A DNA stretch of 64,000 bases from Lasiodiplodia sp. COLG20 (lineage: Eukaryota; Ascomycota; Dothideomycetes; Botryosphaeriales; Botryosphaeriaceae): contig VNWV01000001.1 of the NCBI GenBank assembly GCA_009801085.1, positions 3,534,001 through 3,598,000 on the forward strand. The letters run 5' to 3'. The position numbers and the translations under genes are program-made. The notes under the pieces are model-generated. The model had not been told where the DNA came from and made no database searches. It saw nothing but the letters and a program-made list of their open reading frames with translations. How positions within the stretch are numbered: position 1 is the first letter of the stretch; each line of letters starts with the position of its first letter. Below, in pieces: positions 47,101 to 56,990 of the stretch.

Positions 47101-48149
47101 TAGCTCTATCACGTGCAGGATATACCGCGCAACGGCAAAAACTGCTCGATAAATTTCCACTTGTTGGGTATGCCGTCCAATTCCTGCAATTCCATCTCGA
47201 AGCTGTGGAGTCTGAGCGAATGCCCCAGAGTGACCTATGGGATCTGTTTCGCTGGCCAAACGATGGTATTGTTGCAAGCGCCTGGTGTAAATGGGCTGAA
47301 AACTTTGATTGGGAACAGCTAAGGGACTGGCCCTTCGAAGGCTCAAGACTAGTCCATCTTCTGGCCGCAGCTGGGATCGACAGTGGTATGAATCATTTAC
47401 TTACAAACCATGGACACAATCCACAAGAGGTTGATCCACGGGATTGCATGCTTCAGACACCATTGTATTGGGCTCTATTCAACAATCGCACGTCCACTGC
47501 ACGCAAATTGTTGTCTACGGGAACGGTGGATCTGGGTCCCTGCGGCACATGCGACCAATCAGCCCTTCATCTGGCCATCTCGAGCGGGAACGTATCATTA
47601 GTGCATGAAATCATCCGCATGGGAGCACTGATAAACTTGGAAAATGGAAATTTTGAAAGTCCACTGTTTCTGGCAATATACCATGACAACGAGGAAGCAG
47701 TCGAAGCTCTTGTCAATGCTGGGGCACTCCTTGATGTTGGCGGAGGCACCAATGGAGGGATTCTCCACTACGTTGTTAACAAGCGCAACTCGGAGCTGCT
47801 GCATTTGGCTCTTAACATGGGCGCTTCTATAGAGATGATGGATCGGAACGGCCAAACTGCTCTTTTCAAGTCAGTTATAGGGTTTCCAGCAACAAGAAAC
47901 ATCCTTTACCGGTTACTTGAGGAGGGGGCTGGGCTCGATATTGTCGACTTTAACGGAGACACTCCACTCTCTCACGCCGTTAGCACTGGCAACAAAGATC
48001 TGGTCCAGTGTCTAATCAATTACGGCGCCGATATTGCCTTAGAGAATGCAAGAGGAGAAAGTGCTGTGACGAAAGCTCTGGAGAGCGGAAATGAGGTGTT
48101 GACAGCTTTGCTCCTTGAACGGATTGTGGAAGATGGAGGGTGCTGGTAA
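44163..48149 (+). CDS. NLR-like protein: lipase-like alpha/beta hydrolase-NACHT-ankyrin
   Basis: Coding exons 2-8 are well supported: 44229-44646, 44697-44922, 44970-45035, 45089-45364, 45418-45661, a 24-bp micro-exon 45719-45742, and 45796-48149. Exon 1 is uncertain; ATG 44163 with a weak GTGTGA donor at 44182 keeps frame and gives 1208 residues. The N-terminal part is an alpha/beta hydrolase of the SesB/SERAC1-like kind, with IIALSGLNGHAFGSF, LIYGYDT and the nucleophile motif GHSLGG (Ser about 235). The NACHT domain has Walker A GTPGAGKST (about 475) and Walker B ITICIDALDEC. The usual ALSEEQQACLKSLAFPE linker is restored only by the micro-exon. At least five ankyrin-like repeats end the protein. 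Nonself or damage sensing that activates the hydrolase is inferred from the class. The frame is intact. Confidence 0.85.
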
Positions 48150-48932
48150 CGAGTTGAGTTGAGTTAAATTGAATTCATTTTCTGAACTATCTCCCCAAGC
48201 GATGTAAAACCTGTAGACTATTCAAATATCCGTCTGGAAATGAATTCATGACATCAATGTAAACTAATACATCCGGACAAGATGTACAGCTCCCCAATAT
48301 ATTGCAATAACAAATGAATCGGCCTTGTACTGTGTAGTAGGCAGTGTCAAGCTGGAAGCAATAGAGACACTGCAGTAGAGTTCTAACTAGATGAAGAAAG
48401 GCAATCTATAAAACGTAAGAAAACTAGTACTATTTGTGTGGTTACCGTTATCTTCCAAATAAACCAGTCGCAGGAGACTGTAATGACTCACCAATATAAT
48501 TTTCAGCTATTCTGCGCAGCAACAGTTTGAGCAGGTCTGTGTAAGGCGCCCATACGAGCTTTTGACGCAGATTGTGGTGATGGTGCAAACTAGCGGCGAA
48601 GGCAGCTCTTGCGGAACCAATAGACTGGCCATGCAGAGATATGACTCGCCAAAGATAAAGACTAGCTACGTCGTTATGCCCGATACAGGCAATAATGCGA
48701 CGACCATGACTAGCTTAATCTATGACATCTAAGCATCCATTGGTCAACAGACTTTTTTTTTTCATCGTCCTGTCGTCGGAAGTCAATCATGCGCGTGATC
48801 GGCTTACACAAGATTGGCGATCACCCACTCCGCACGTGTTAGCGAATGGTGGCAACACAAACTAGTATATAAGTGGCTCTAAAATCAGTCTCTCCTGTCC
48901 TTGAAGAACACGCACGGCCCGTGGTATTGACC
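48150..48932. promoter_or_regulatory. intergenic region and promoter of the second HET gene
   Basis: No supported gene. A TATATAAG box at 48866-48873 lies 67 bp before the ATG at 48933. The remainder is AT-rich without obvious repeats. Confidence 0.5.
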
Positions 48933-51000
48933 ATGTTTTGCGACGTTTGTACCTCGATCTTCTCTGGCCGGGCAAAGTTCCCCCTTCTTCGACTTTATGG
49001 GGGCGCTCCTCCGCTATACGACAAGGCATACCTATTCCATCCCACTGGTGCACAATTTAAACAAGCCTTAGATGACCGTTGTCATTCATGCTACCTTCTG
49101 TGGGATCAACTCACGGCCGACGAGCGAACAATCCTAAGCGGATATCCCGAACAGATGTCTTTTGAGTTCAAGCTCGTGAAGAATGACTCGAGATGGGGTC
49201 TTCATGGCTTGAACAATTCCACAGAACTGTCCCTTTCAGGTCTACCAATTGCAAGTAGACCACGCCTCATCTTCTACCACCCTATTACGAGTAAGCAACG
49301 TCTACTCTAGAGAACGCGAGTATGCTAACGAAATAGGTCCGGAGATTCCGGTGATCGAAAGCAACACAGCATCCGAACGTAGTTTTCAATTTGCAAGACA
49401 GAATCTGGAAGAATGTCTTCGAGATCACGAAAAATGAAGAGAATCTGACCGTCACAAATTCACACCTTCAAGGCTAATCCGCCTCGATCCGTGGCCGCCG
49501 CGGCTGTGCGAAGACGCAGAAATCGACTTAGGGGCTGAATATATCACGCTGAGCCACCGCTGGGCCGAGAATCCAATCGTCACCCTTCGGAAAGACGGCC
49601 TAGAGGGCTTCAAGAAGGCAATTCCATTCGAAACACTGTCCAAGACGTTTCAGGATGCGATGAAATTCACCCTCCGTATCGGCCTACGCTTCATCTGGAT
49701 CGACTCCTTGTGCATCATACAAGACTCTAAAGACGATTGGTTACACGAGAGCTCTCGGATGGGAGATGTCTACAGAAACAGCGTAGTCATTATTGCCACT
49801 AGCGTAGCAGCAGAAGGAGGTGACGGGCTATACACGGACCGGGATCCGCTGTTGTTTACGCCTTGTCGCGTAGAAAGGCTGAGCTGGAGTCGCGCTTATG
49901 GTAGCGACAAGTCAAAGGCTGTAAAGCCAAGTCCCCTCTACGATGACGAGCACAATGACTTCATCCTTCTCACAATTGAGCAACTTCGCGACTGCCAGCT
50001 GTCTACTTTTCCGCTCCAGAGGCGAGGGTGGGTCGTTCAAGAACGCTTTCTCTCGCGGAGGAAGATCAATTTCGATCGCCAAATACACTGGGAGTGCATT
50101 CAGCAGTTCAGCTGCTCGGAGGTGTGGCCGCACGGCGGGATGAAGCCGGCCTGGGAACACAATTTCAGCCTCGAGCGCTACGACGGATCGAGCATAACCA
50201 GTGTTGTCCAGTGGACGTCGTTGGTGCAGATCTATAGCAGATGTGCTCTTACCCACGGGACGGACAAGCTGATTGCTCTTTCCGGTCTTGCAAAGACGTT
50301 TGGAAGACCCCTGAAATTGGGCAAGTATTTTGCCGGTATTTGGGAGGAACGCATGGAGGATCAGCTCATGTGGTACGTTCCTGGTACGGAGTGCGCGACT
50401 CGGCCAGGAGGCTCCCGGGCACTTTCTTGGTCCTGGGCATCTGTTGATGGCGCAGTAAATTTTCTGCACTGGCAAGACATAGGAGTGAGGATCGCCGAAA
50501 TTGTCTACGCGAAAACGAAGATTCACAACCAGAAGAACTGTGTCGAAGAAAGTGGCAAGGTCAAAATCCGCGGATGTCTAAGGAAATTCAAATTTGACGG
50601 TGTGCAAAGAGGCCTGCCGCAGAATACCATTCTCGATTGGGAAGAAGATGAGGCAGCACTGATCCGTTTCGATGACAAGAAAGCTTCTATCGTCGATTTC
50701 TACTGCCTTCCACTAGCGTCCCGAATTGAATACTTTGGACGCAAGACAAAATTCTATGGCCTTCTCTTACACCTTAGCGACCCCGACTGCACCGAATTTT
50801 CGCGTGTGGGATACTTCGAATACTTTGTAACATCTGACCGTAGTCGGGAAGGAGATGAGGATGAGAAAGGGACAAAACACTGGAAACAACAGTGGGAAGA
50901 TAGGCTCGTTTTGAAGAGCCACACATCAAGGGTTTGCAAAAGGTGCAGGATGCAGAGCCAGCCACGTTTGAAGTCAACATTGTATAGTGTATGTGGTTGA
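48933..51000 (+). pseudogene. HET-domain gene interrupted by one in-frame TGA
   Basis: Exon 1 is 48933-49290; the intron 49291-49336 (GTAAGC...ATAG, CTAAC branch) leads to exon 2, 49337-51000. The joined frame would encode 673 codons, but TGA at 49435-49437 interrupts it. Both sides are in the same frame. Upstream are MFCDVCTSIFSG and ECLRDHEK. Downstream are RESDRHKFTPSRLIRLDPWP, YITLSHRWA, RFIWIDSLCIIQDSKDDW, VYRNSVVIIAT and RGWVVQERFLSRRK, the normal HET blocks. Family members often have Cys where the TGA stands. No GT-AG intron that would remove it was found. It could be a recent pseudogene, a sequence error, or a readthrough stop. A TATATAAG box sits 67 bp before the ATG. Confidence 0.8.
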
Positions 51001-51464
51001 GAAATCATGTTTACGAGGATGTTATGCTTTTTTTTTGTTGAGTCAACAAGCGTTTCCTTTTTTTTTTTTTTTTTTTTTAAATAGCGCGTACACGCCAGAT
51101 ACTAGTGCTACATTGAATGGAGCACACATGTCTGTTTGAATACATAAATGCTCTGAGTAGAGTGGTGACTGTCGTTCTACTAACCTGAGAGATTCAGCTC
51201 CCCGCTTTTGTTGTAGTACTAAACGGACCGCCGTATTGATAAGAAATTCTGAGTCGGAGACAATCGGCAGTGCAGCGGGCAGCTAACCAGATGGAGGAAG
51301 TCAATTTAGATTATGGGCAGGCGGTGCGGGGCGCGTTACCTTTTCGGGTGCGCGGATACGCACATTACGTGTGCGCGAGACGATGCGGGATTCTTAAATG
51401 TTCAAACAAAAAACAAATCCTTTGTCACAACAATAGTCCTGATTGGTTGCAAATCTTCATTGCT
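51001..51464. other. intergenic region with T21 run
   Basis: Holds the 3' flank of the HET gene and the 5' flank of the peptidase gene. A run of 21 T lies at 51058-51078. The frame of the peptidase stays open upstream to 51270, but the signal peptide places the start at 51465. Confidence 0.5.
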
Positions 51465-52973
51465 ATGCGTGTAGCGTCTCTCTTTCCACTCCTTCTGCAC
51501 GCTGCGGTTGCGGCTGCAGCAGACGGCGCTCCAGCTTTGAACCTAACCTTGACGCCACATTTCCCAGAAAATGGAACTGCTTCACTCGACGGCGTGCTGA
51601 TCATTGAGTCCCCGGATATTGGAAGTAACGAGACGCTCGTGACGCTGCCGTTAACCATCACCTCCAATATCCCGACTGCAAGATACGATGGCGACGCCCT
51701 CCAAGCTGAGGACGATGATGGCCCCTTACCATTGGTGATAATTGACGACGAGCCCTCAAACATCCAAATGAGGTACTGGAACACCACCCGCGCCACCAGC
51801 GGCGACGTCACGGTCCGCTTCACAGCATACCCCCGACAAGTAGACCCAGACGACCCCTTCGGCCCACTCTTCGACATCCGCCAAAACGACAACGGCCTCG
51901 TAGGCTCAGCCTGGGCCCTCATCCCCACCCCCTCAAACCAAACCACCAACTACACCATCAGCTGGTCCTGGGACCTCTCGCACGCCCCCTCCTGGACCCG
52001 CGGCGTCTGGACCTGGGGCGAGAGCTCCTCCTCCTCCCCCATCGTCTCGGTCAACACCCTCGACCACCTCCAATACACCTTCTGGGCCGTCGGCAACATC
52101 ACCAGCTACCCATCCCCCGCCTCCACGGATGACAGCTCCGACTTCGGCATGTACTGGCTGACCCCACCCCCCTTCAACACCACCGCCATCGCGACCTTCA
52201 TCCAGCGCTTCTTCGCCTACTCCACCACCTTCTGGCACGACACCAGCGCCTTGCCCTACCGCGTCTTCGTGCGGCGCAACGCGAACCTCTTCAGCGGCGG
52301 CACCGCGCTGTACCGTAGCTTCACCTTCGGCTACCACAACGCCAGCACGACGGGCGAGCGCGACCTGGAACTGCTGCTCGCGCACGAGATGACGCACAAC
52401 TGGCCCGCCATGACCGGCAGCAATGCCAACATCACGAACTTCGTCGAGGGCTCGGCCGAGTTCTACTCGCTGCGCCTGCTGTGGCGCGGCGGGTTCATCG
52501 ACGACGCCGCGTACCTGGCTGAGATGAACAGCCGCGTCGCGTACTACTACAACGATCCGTACGTCAATGCGTCCGACGCCGCGGTGCAGGACGACCCGTG
52601 GGGGGATCTGCGGCTGCAGAAGATTCCGTATGGGCGCGGGTTGATCTGGCTGGCGAATTTGGACGCGGAGTTGCGGGAGCGGTGGGATGGGGCGGTGAGT
52701 TTGGATGTGTTGGAGTTGGCGTTGCTGGAGAGGGTGAGGGGCGGGCTGTCGTATACGTTGGAGGACTTTTTTGGGTTGCTGCGCGAGTACTTGGGCGAGG
52801 GTGCTGTTGCGGAGTACCAGCAGATTGCGACGGGCAGCCCGTTGCTCAAGCTGCGGGACGGCAGTCTTGGGCCTTGCTTTGACGTCGTTCAGACTGCCTC
52901 TAACCCGGTTGTCTGGCAGTGGCAGTGGAAGACTGGTGCGAATTCCACCAACAGCACCAATTGCGTTATCTGA
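51465..52973 (+). CDS. secreted M61-like glycyl aminopeptidase family protein
   Basis: A single exon of 502 residues. ATG 51465 is preferred over upstream ATGs because it starts a clear signal peptide (MRVASLFPLLLHAAVAAAADG). Zinc-binding gluzincin residues are His307 and His311 in LLAHEMTHNW, with Glu332 in EGSAEFYSL as the likely third ligand. About ten N-x-S/T sites fit a secreted glycoprotein. The upstream half resembles the beta-sandwich found before the catalytic domain in M61 proteins. It probably acts outside the cell or at the wall, cleaving peptides or modifying wall protein. Codon use in the second half is strongly GC-ending, which creates a long antisense open frame that is not a gene. 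Confidence 0.85.
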   Translation: MRVASLFPLLLHAAVAAAADGAPALNLTLTPHFPENGTASLDGVLIIESPDIGSNETLVTLPLTITSNIPTARYDGDALQAEDDDGPLPLVIIDDEPSNIQMRYWNTTRATSGDVTVRFTAYPRQVDPDDPFGPLFDIRQNDNGLVGSAWALIPTPSNQTTNYTISWSWDLSHAPSWTRGVWTWGESSSSSPIVSVNTLDHLQYTFWAVGNITSYPSPASTDDSSDFGMYWLTPPPFNTTAIATFIQRFFAYSTTFWHDTSALPYRVFVRRNANLFSGGTALYRSFTFGYHNASTTGERDLELLLAHEMTHNWPAMTGSNANITNFVEGSAEFYSLRLLWRGGFIDDAAYLAEMNSRVAYYYNDPYVNASDAAVQDDPWGDLRLQKIPYGRGLIWLANLDAELRERWDGAVSLDVLELALLERVRGGLSYTLEDFFGLLREYLGEGAVAEYQQIATGSPLLKLRDGSLGPCFDVVQTASNPVVWQWQWKTGANSTNSTNCVI

Positions 52974-53679
52974 TTTGGACTGAAATGAGATGGTCAAGGC
53001 TGGAAATTGTTGTGATGGGGTTGCGTTGTAATACAGACGGGGTCTGGAAGTGGGACAGTTCATTGAATCGCACATTGTAGATAACTCTCATTTCTGTAGA
53101 TAGGGATACAATTTCCAATCATAGAAGAAGTGTGTGTCTTGCTTCAATTGACGCACTGGAAGGCACTTGATACTCGAAATCAACTTCATCAGATAAGACA
53201 CTATGCGTACCCGACGCAGCCGTCCGATAACATATCAGCAAATTTCCCCGCGGAGTGGCATCACCTAGCGTACTGGTCAGTGCATCCACGGGGAAGACGA
53301 GCAAAACTAATTGCCGATATCTCCTAAATGATTGGCCAATTGGCGTCCGGACGATAGCTTCAGTCACCCATAACCCAAGCGGCAAACAAATTAGCGATAG
53401 TCATCGGATGAAATACCCCTCTGCGCCTGTCCGTAGAGATAAGCTATATTGTTCCTGCATCTGCCGCTGCTCGAGAGCCGAAAGACTTTCGTGCCGTGCG
53501 GTTGCGAGCACCGAAAGGGGAAATAACGGGTCAAAGCGCGCGCTCCCGTTGACTTCTTCGGGCAACGATCGGCACGACGACTAAACCCACGTTCGAGATA
53601 TCAAAAAAATTGCGGCAAGCTCCAGATCCCCTACAGCTCTCCCTCAAGATTTTAAGAAGGGGAAGGGCTCTGTAGTAGA
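52974..53679. other. intergenic region with MITE fragment
   Basis: About 700 bp. It holds MITE-like end copy 4 (53345-53373). Otherwise no supported gene. Confidence 0.5.
53345..53373. repeat. MITE-like terminal repeat fragment, copy 4
   Basis: GTCCGGACGATAGCTTCA followed by GTCACCCATAA matches the right terminal repeat of copies 1 and 3. A left end was not found nearby. Confidence 0.5.
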
Positions 53680-55089
53680 ATGCCTGAAACCATCCCCGGC
53701 ACCAATATGCCTCCTAAACCCCACCACCTCCCCGCCGCCGCCATGGCGGCCCTCCTTCTCGCCTCCGCCCCCCACAGCGTCTCCTCCCAAACCTTCACCC
53801 TCGCCGCCAGCGGCGACTTCATCGGCGAACTCCTCCCCAACACAACCGACCCCCGCGTCCACGCCGTCTGGGACCTGGTCCGCAGCGCCGACTTCGGCTT
53901 CTTCAACATGGAAGGCAGCTTCATCTCCAACAACCTCTCCACCACGAACATCTACCCCGCCTCCGAAAACGGCAAATCCAACACCTACGGCGACGTAGGC
54001 GGCGGGCCGTCCTACGACCCCGTCCAAGCCGCCCTGCTATCCGCAGCAGGGTTTAACATTGCTTCCCACGCCAACAACCACGCCTTCGACTACGCTGAAG
54101 CAGGGATGTACGCGACGCAGCGCGCGCTAGCCGCCGCGGACATCATGTACGCCGGCTCCGGCGCCTCGCTGCAGGAGGCGCGGCGGTATGCGGTGCGGCA
54201 GAGCGCGGATGGCGAAACGCGTCTCGCCCTCGTCGCGGCGGCGGGGACGCACACCCTCCAATCCGTCGCGGGTGCCGGTAACGAGGAGCTCAACCCGCGG
54301 CCGGGCATCAGCGCGTTAAGGGCGGGGGTAGTGACGGTCGTCGACGCGGCGGGGTTCGCGGCGATAAAGGCCGTCGCGCGGGCGCAGGGGCAGGCGCTGA
54401 GCGAAGAAGACACAGCAGACATCGTGCTCTACACCGGGCAGTATCCGTACGCGTGGTCGACGTGGCGCCTCGCCACTGCCTCCACCCCGGCCGGGCTGGC
54501 GTGGGAGGTGAACGAGGATGACTATCTTGGGATACTGGATAGTGTGCGGGCGGCCCGGGACGACGCCTCCGCCGACGCCGTGGTGTTTTCGCTGCACGCG
54601 CACGAGTCGTTTGCCGGTGTCGACGACTCGACCAACCCGCTGCCGCTCGCGGCGACGGTGCCGGCGGCGTACGTGCAGAACGTCAGCCGCGCGGCTGTGG
54701 ATGCGGGCGCGGATGTGGTCGTTGTGCACGGCCCGCACCACCTGCGCGGCGTCGAGGTGTATGCCGGTAAGCCGATTTTCTACGGCCTGGGCAGCTTGAC
54801 GTATAGTCTCGGATTGCACTACGGCGGGTACGACTTGCCGGTCGAGTGGGACGACGGGGTCGTGGCGGTGACGCGGTTTGAGGAGGGGGTGTTGGTGGGT
54901 GTTGAGCTGCATCCGCTTGTGCATGGGCAGTTGATGAATGACACAACGTCGGCAGAGAGCGCGTTGCCGAAGGTGGCGCCGGCGGCGGAGGCGGGGAGGA
55001 TACTGGAGCATTTGAGGAGGGTGTCGGAGCCGTTCGGGACGACGGTTGAAGTTCGGGAGGGCGTGGGGTATGTGGAGTTGGATTTGTGA
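53680..55089 (+). CDS. CapA-like (poly-gamma-glutamate capsule-type) metallophosphatase-fold protein
   Basis: A single exon of 469 residues. The start is ATG 53680 or the in-frame ATG at 53707, which precedes a hydrophobic stretch (AAAMAALLLASAPHSVSS) suitable as a signal peptide. Features of the CapA/PGA_cap family are seen in order: TLAASGDFIGE, FFNMEGSFI, AAGFNIASHANNHAFDYAEAG, VVFSLHAHESF, and VVVHGPHHLRGVEVYAGKPIFYGLGSLTY. The family adopts a calcineurin-like fold, and bacterial CapA takes part in poly-gamma-glutamate export. Fungal members are usually secreted with unknown substrate. The gene lacks introns and is GC-rich. It converges on the Zn2Cys6 gene, with 25 bp between the stops. 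Confidence 0.88.
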   Translation: MPETIPGTNMPPKPHHLPAAAMAALLLASAPHSVSSQTFTLAASGDFIGELLPNTTDPRVHAVWDLVRSADFGFFNMEGSFISNNLSTTNIYPASENGKSNTYGDVGGGPSYDPVQAALLSAAGFNIASHANNHAFDYAEAGMYATQRALAAADIMYAGSGASLQEARRYAVRQSADGETRLALVAAAGTHTLQSVAGAGNEELNPRPGISALRAGVVTVVDAAGFAAIKAVARAQGQALSEEDTADIVLYTGQYPYAWSTWRLATASTPAGLAWEVNEDDYLGILDSVRAARDDASADAVVFSLHAHESFAGVDDSTNPLPLAATVPAAYVQNVSRAAVDAGADVVVVHGPHHLRGVEVYAGKPIFYGLGSLTYSLGLHYGGYDLPVEWDDGVVAVTRFEEGVLVGVELHPLVHGQLMNDTTSAESALPKVAPAAEAGRILEHLRRVSEPFGTTVEVREGVGYVELDL

Positions 55090-55114
55090 AGTCTCTCTCT
55101 GTGCTGTATATCAA

Positions 55115-56990
55115 TCATCCCATCTCTCCCCCACCCTCGTCGTCAACCGGCGGCACACAGTCACTAAAAAACCGCCCATCCCCCAGCCGCCCATGCACGA
55201 CGACGTACTCCTTCACCTCCGCCGCCATCAGCTCGCTATTGTTCTCGCGGTGCGTCGTCGACATCCAGAACACGGCCCGCCTGCGCCGCCGTTCGCGCTG
55301 GAGGACGCGGATGCACGTGCGGGACAGTGAGACCGGGTAGTACGCGCCGTCGCGGACGACGCCGGCAGTAGCGAGCCGGGCCGCGTAGTCGGCGGTGAAG
55401 TTGAGGGCGACTGGGTCGTCGCTGCAGAGCGTGCTGGCGGCTGTTAGCATGTAGAGGATGCTGTGGGTGTAGGCGTTGCGGCGGGCGCATTCGTGGGCGT
55501 CGAGGCTGGCGGCGATGCGGAGGAGGTGGTGGAGCCATGGGTGGGCGGGGGAGGAGGAGGATGATGAGGCAGCGGAGGGGAAGCTTGACAGGGGTCGGAG
55601 AAGATGCCGGAGCAGGGACTCGGAGCAGAGGAGCTGGGCGAAGGCGTAGGAGGCGTGGTGCATGGCTTCGTCGCTGTTGGGGAAGCGTAAGGGTTCCAGA
55701 GTTTCTGGGTGTTCTGAGTCGGCCGAAGGGGGCAGTGGTGGTGATGGCTCGCATGCTTGTAGTTCTTCTCGGAGTAGCTTTAGTTGTTGGTAGCATTGTT
55801 CTTCACTGAATGTCGTTTGGAACTCCTCGTCGAAAACGCTAGCGGAGTTTGGATAAGGGGCACCTCGCACAATCGAGTGCCAACGCAGCGTCTTTTGTAA
55901 CAGCGTCTTCGGGGAGCAGTCACCTACATGCATGCATTGACACAGGAGAATGCGTCCAACTATGCGTAAAGCATCGCATGAGACAAGTGCAAGTATTTCC
56001 CTGGATGAAGCATAACTCGTGACCAGAGGGGCGACGGTGCAATCGCCGGCAGACTCTTGTCGCATCGGACGGTAGCAGGCGGAAAAGGACCTGAAAAAAG
56101 CCCTGGCGTGCAGGTAGGAGCGCAGCAATTGAAGACCAAGCTCTGTCTGAGCCAAGGCAAGATGGTGCTGGAGAACAGAAGCCTCCAGCTTGTGGAAGTG
56201 GCTGCACCAGTTCTCGACCGTCTCGAGGTCGACTTTCATGTAGAGGAGCAGGAGAGCAGTGGCAACGGCTTGTTCTGGTGGAATATCAGAGCTGGCTTCG
56301 GAGGCTCTGGACGCATGTTCGAGGGCATGCGCGGCATGGGACTGGTGTGGGATCCACCGCGGACCGTCGTAACGGCCGTGGAGGTTGGCCAGGCTTGCGG
56401 CGGCCAGAGATATTGCTGCGTGGCGCACAGGCGGCAGGCTCAGCATCTCCTGTTCAAGCGCATGCAAGCCGCCGGGAATGGTGTCGATGACGATCACGGA
56501 GAAGTGCGCAAGGTACATGCGCTCCGGCACCGAGAGCGCGGCGAGCGGTGGAGACGGTGCTGGTGGGACAGGCGAACTGGGCCAATCCAAGAAGAGCTGA
56601 TCATCGCTGCGGTTGAAGCTAAACGGCGAGCCAATACCAAGGTCCATGAACACGAGGCCGCCCGAGTCATCGGTAAGTTGGTGGTCTGTTGGCGGGGTTG
56701 GCGCAGCGGGTGGAGCCGCCGCCTGCTTACGCACCCGCTGGGCGGCCCAGCCCGTGGCATCGCGGAATTCCCAGGCGATGCCGTAATCGCACGCCTGGCC
56801 GCGATCAGCGCATCGGCTGCAGCTGGGGCGCGCTTCGTCGCACTGGCGCACCGTCAGCGAATCCGGCGTGCGCATGGAAAGGATTAAGTAGGAGTTGTAC
56901 CTTGCGTCGCTTCTGGCGGCACAATGCGCAGCCCGAGCGCGTGCGCACGATGTTGGTTTTCTTGACGCGCGCTGGGGCGGGACCGTACAT
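55115..56990 (-). CDS. Zn2Cys6 transcription factor
   Basis: Exons are 56990-56901 and 56842-55115, separated by a 58-bp intron (GTACAA donor, GCCAG acceptor), giving 605 residues. The intron splits the zinc cluster: CALCRQKRRK is in exon 1 and CDEARPSCSRCADRGQAC in exon 2, so all six Cys are present only after splicing. ATG 56990 is the only ATG that fits in exon 1. The remaining protein is a typical C6 regulator with a fungal-specific helical region (PERMYLAHFSVIVIDTIPGG, ISLAAASLANLHGRYDGP), matching the metabolite-cluster or sterol-type regulator class. It should be nuclear. Targets are unknown. A decayed copy of its first exon lies at 57.7-57.9 kb. Confidence 0.87.

Noticed and set aside
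49435..49437. TGA as selenocysteine codon
   Set aside because: Ascomycetes generally lack the selenocysteine machinery and no SECIS-like structure was recognised.
49400..49480. Intron removing the TGA of the HET gene
   Set aside because: No GT...AG pair of normal length around the stop keeps the frame, so it was kept as an in-frame stop.
51270..51464. Upstream start for the M61-like peptidase
   Set aside because: A signal peptide begins exactly at the ATG at 51465; the upstream 65 codons would bury it.
51933..53075. 380-codon open frame on the minus strand
   Set aside because: It lies wholly antisense to the M61-like peptidase, whose GC-ending codons open the opposite frame. Its composition (Arg, Val, Gly) is shadow-like and it has no domain.
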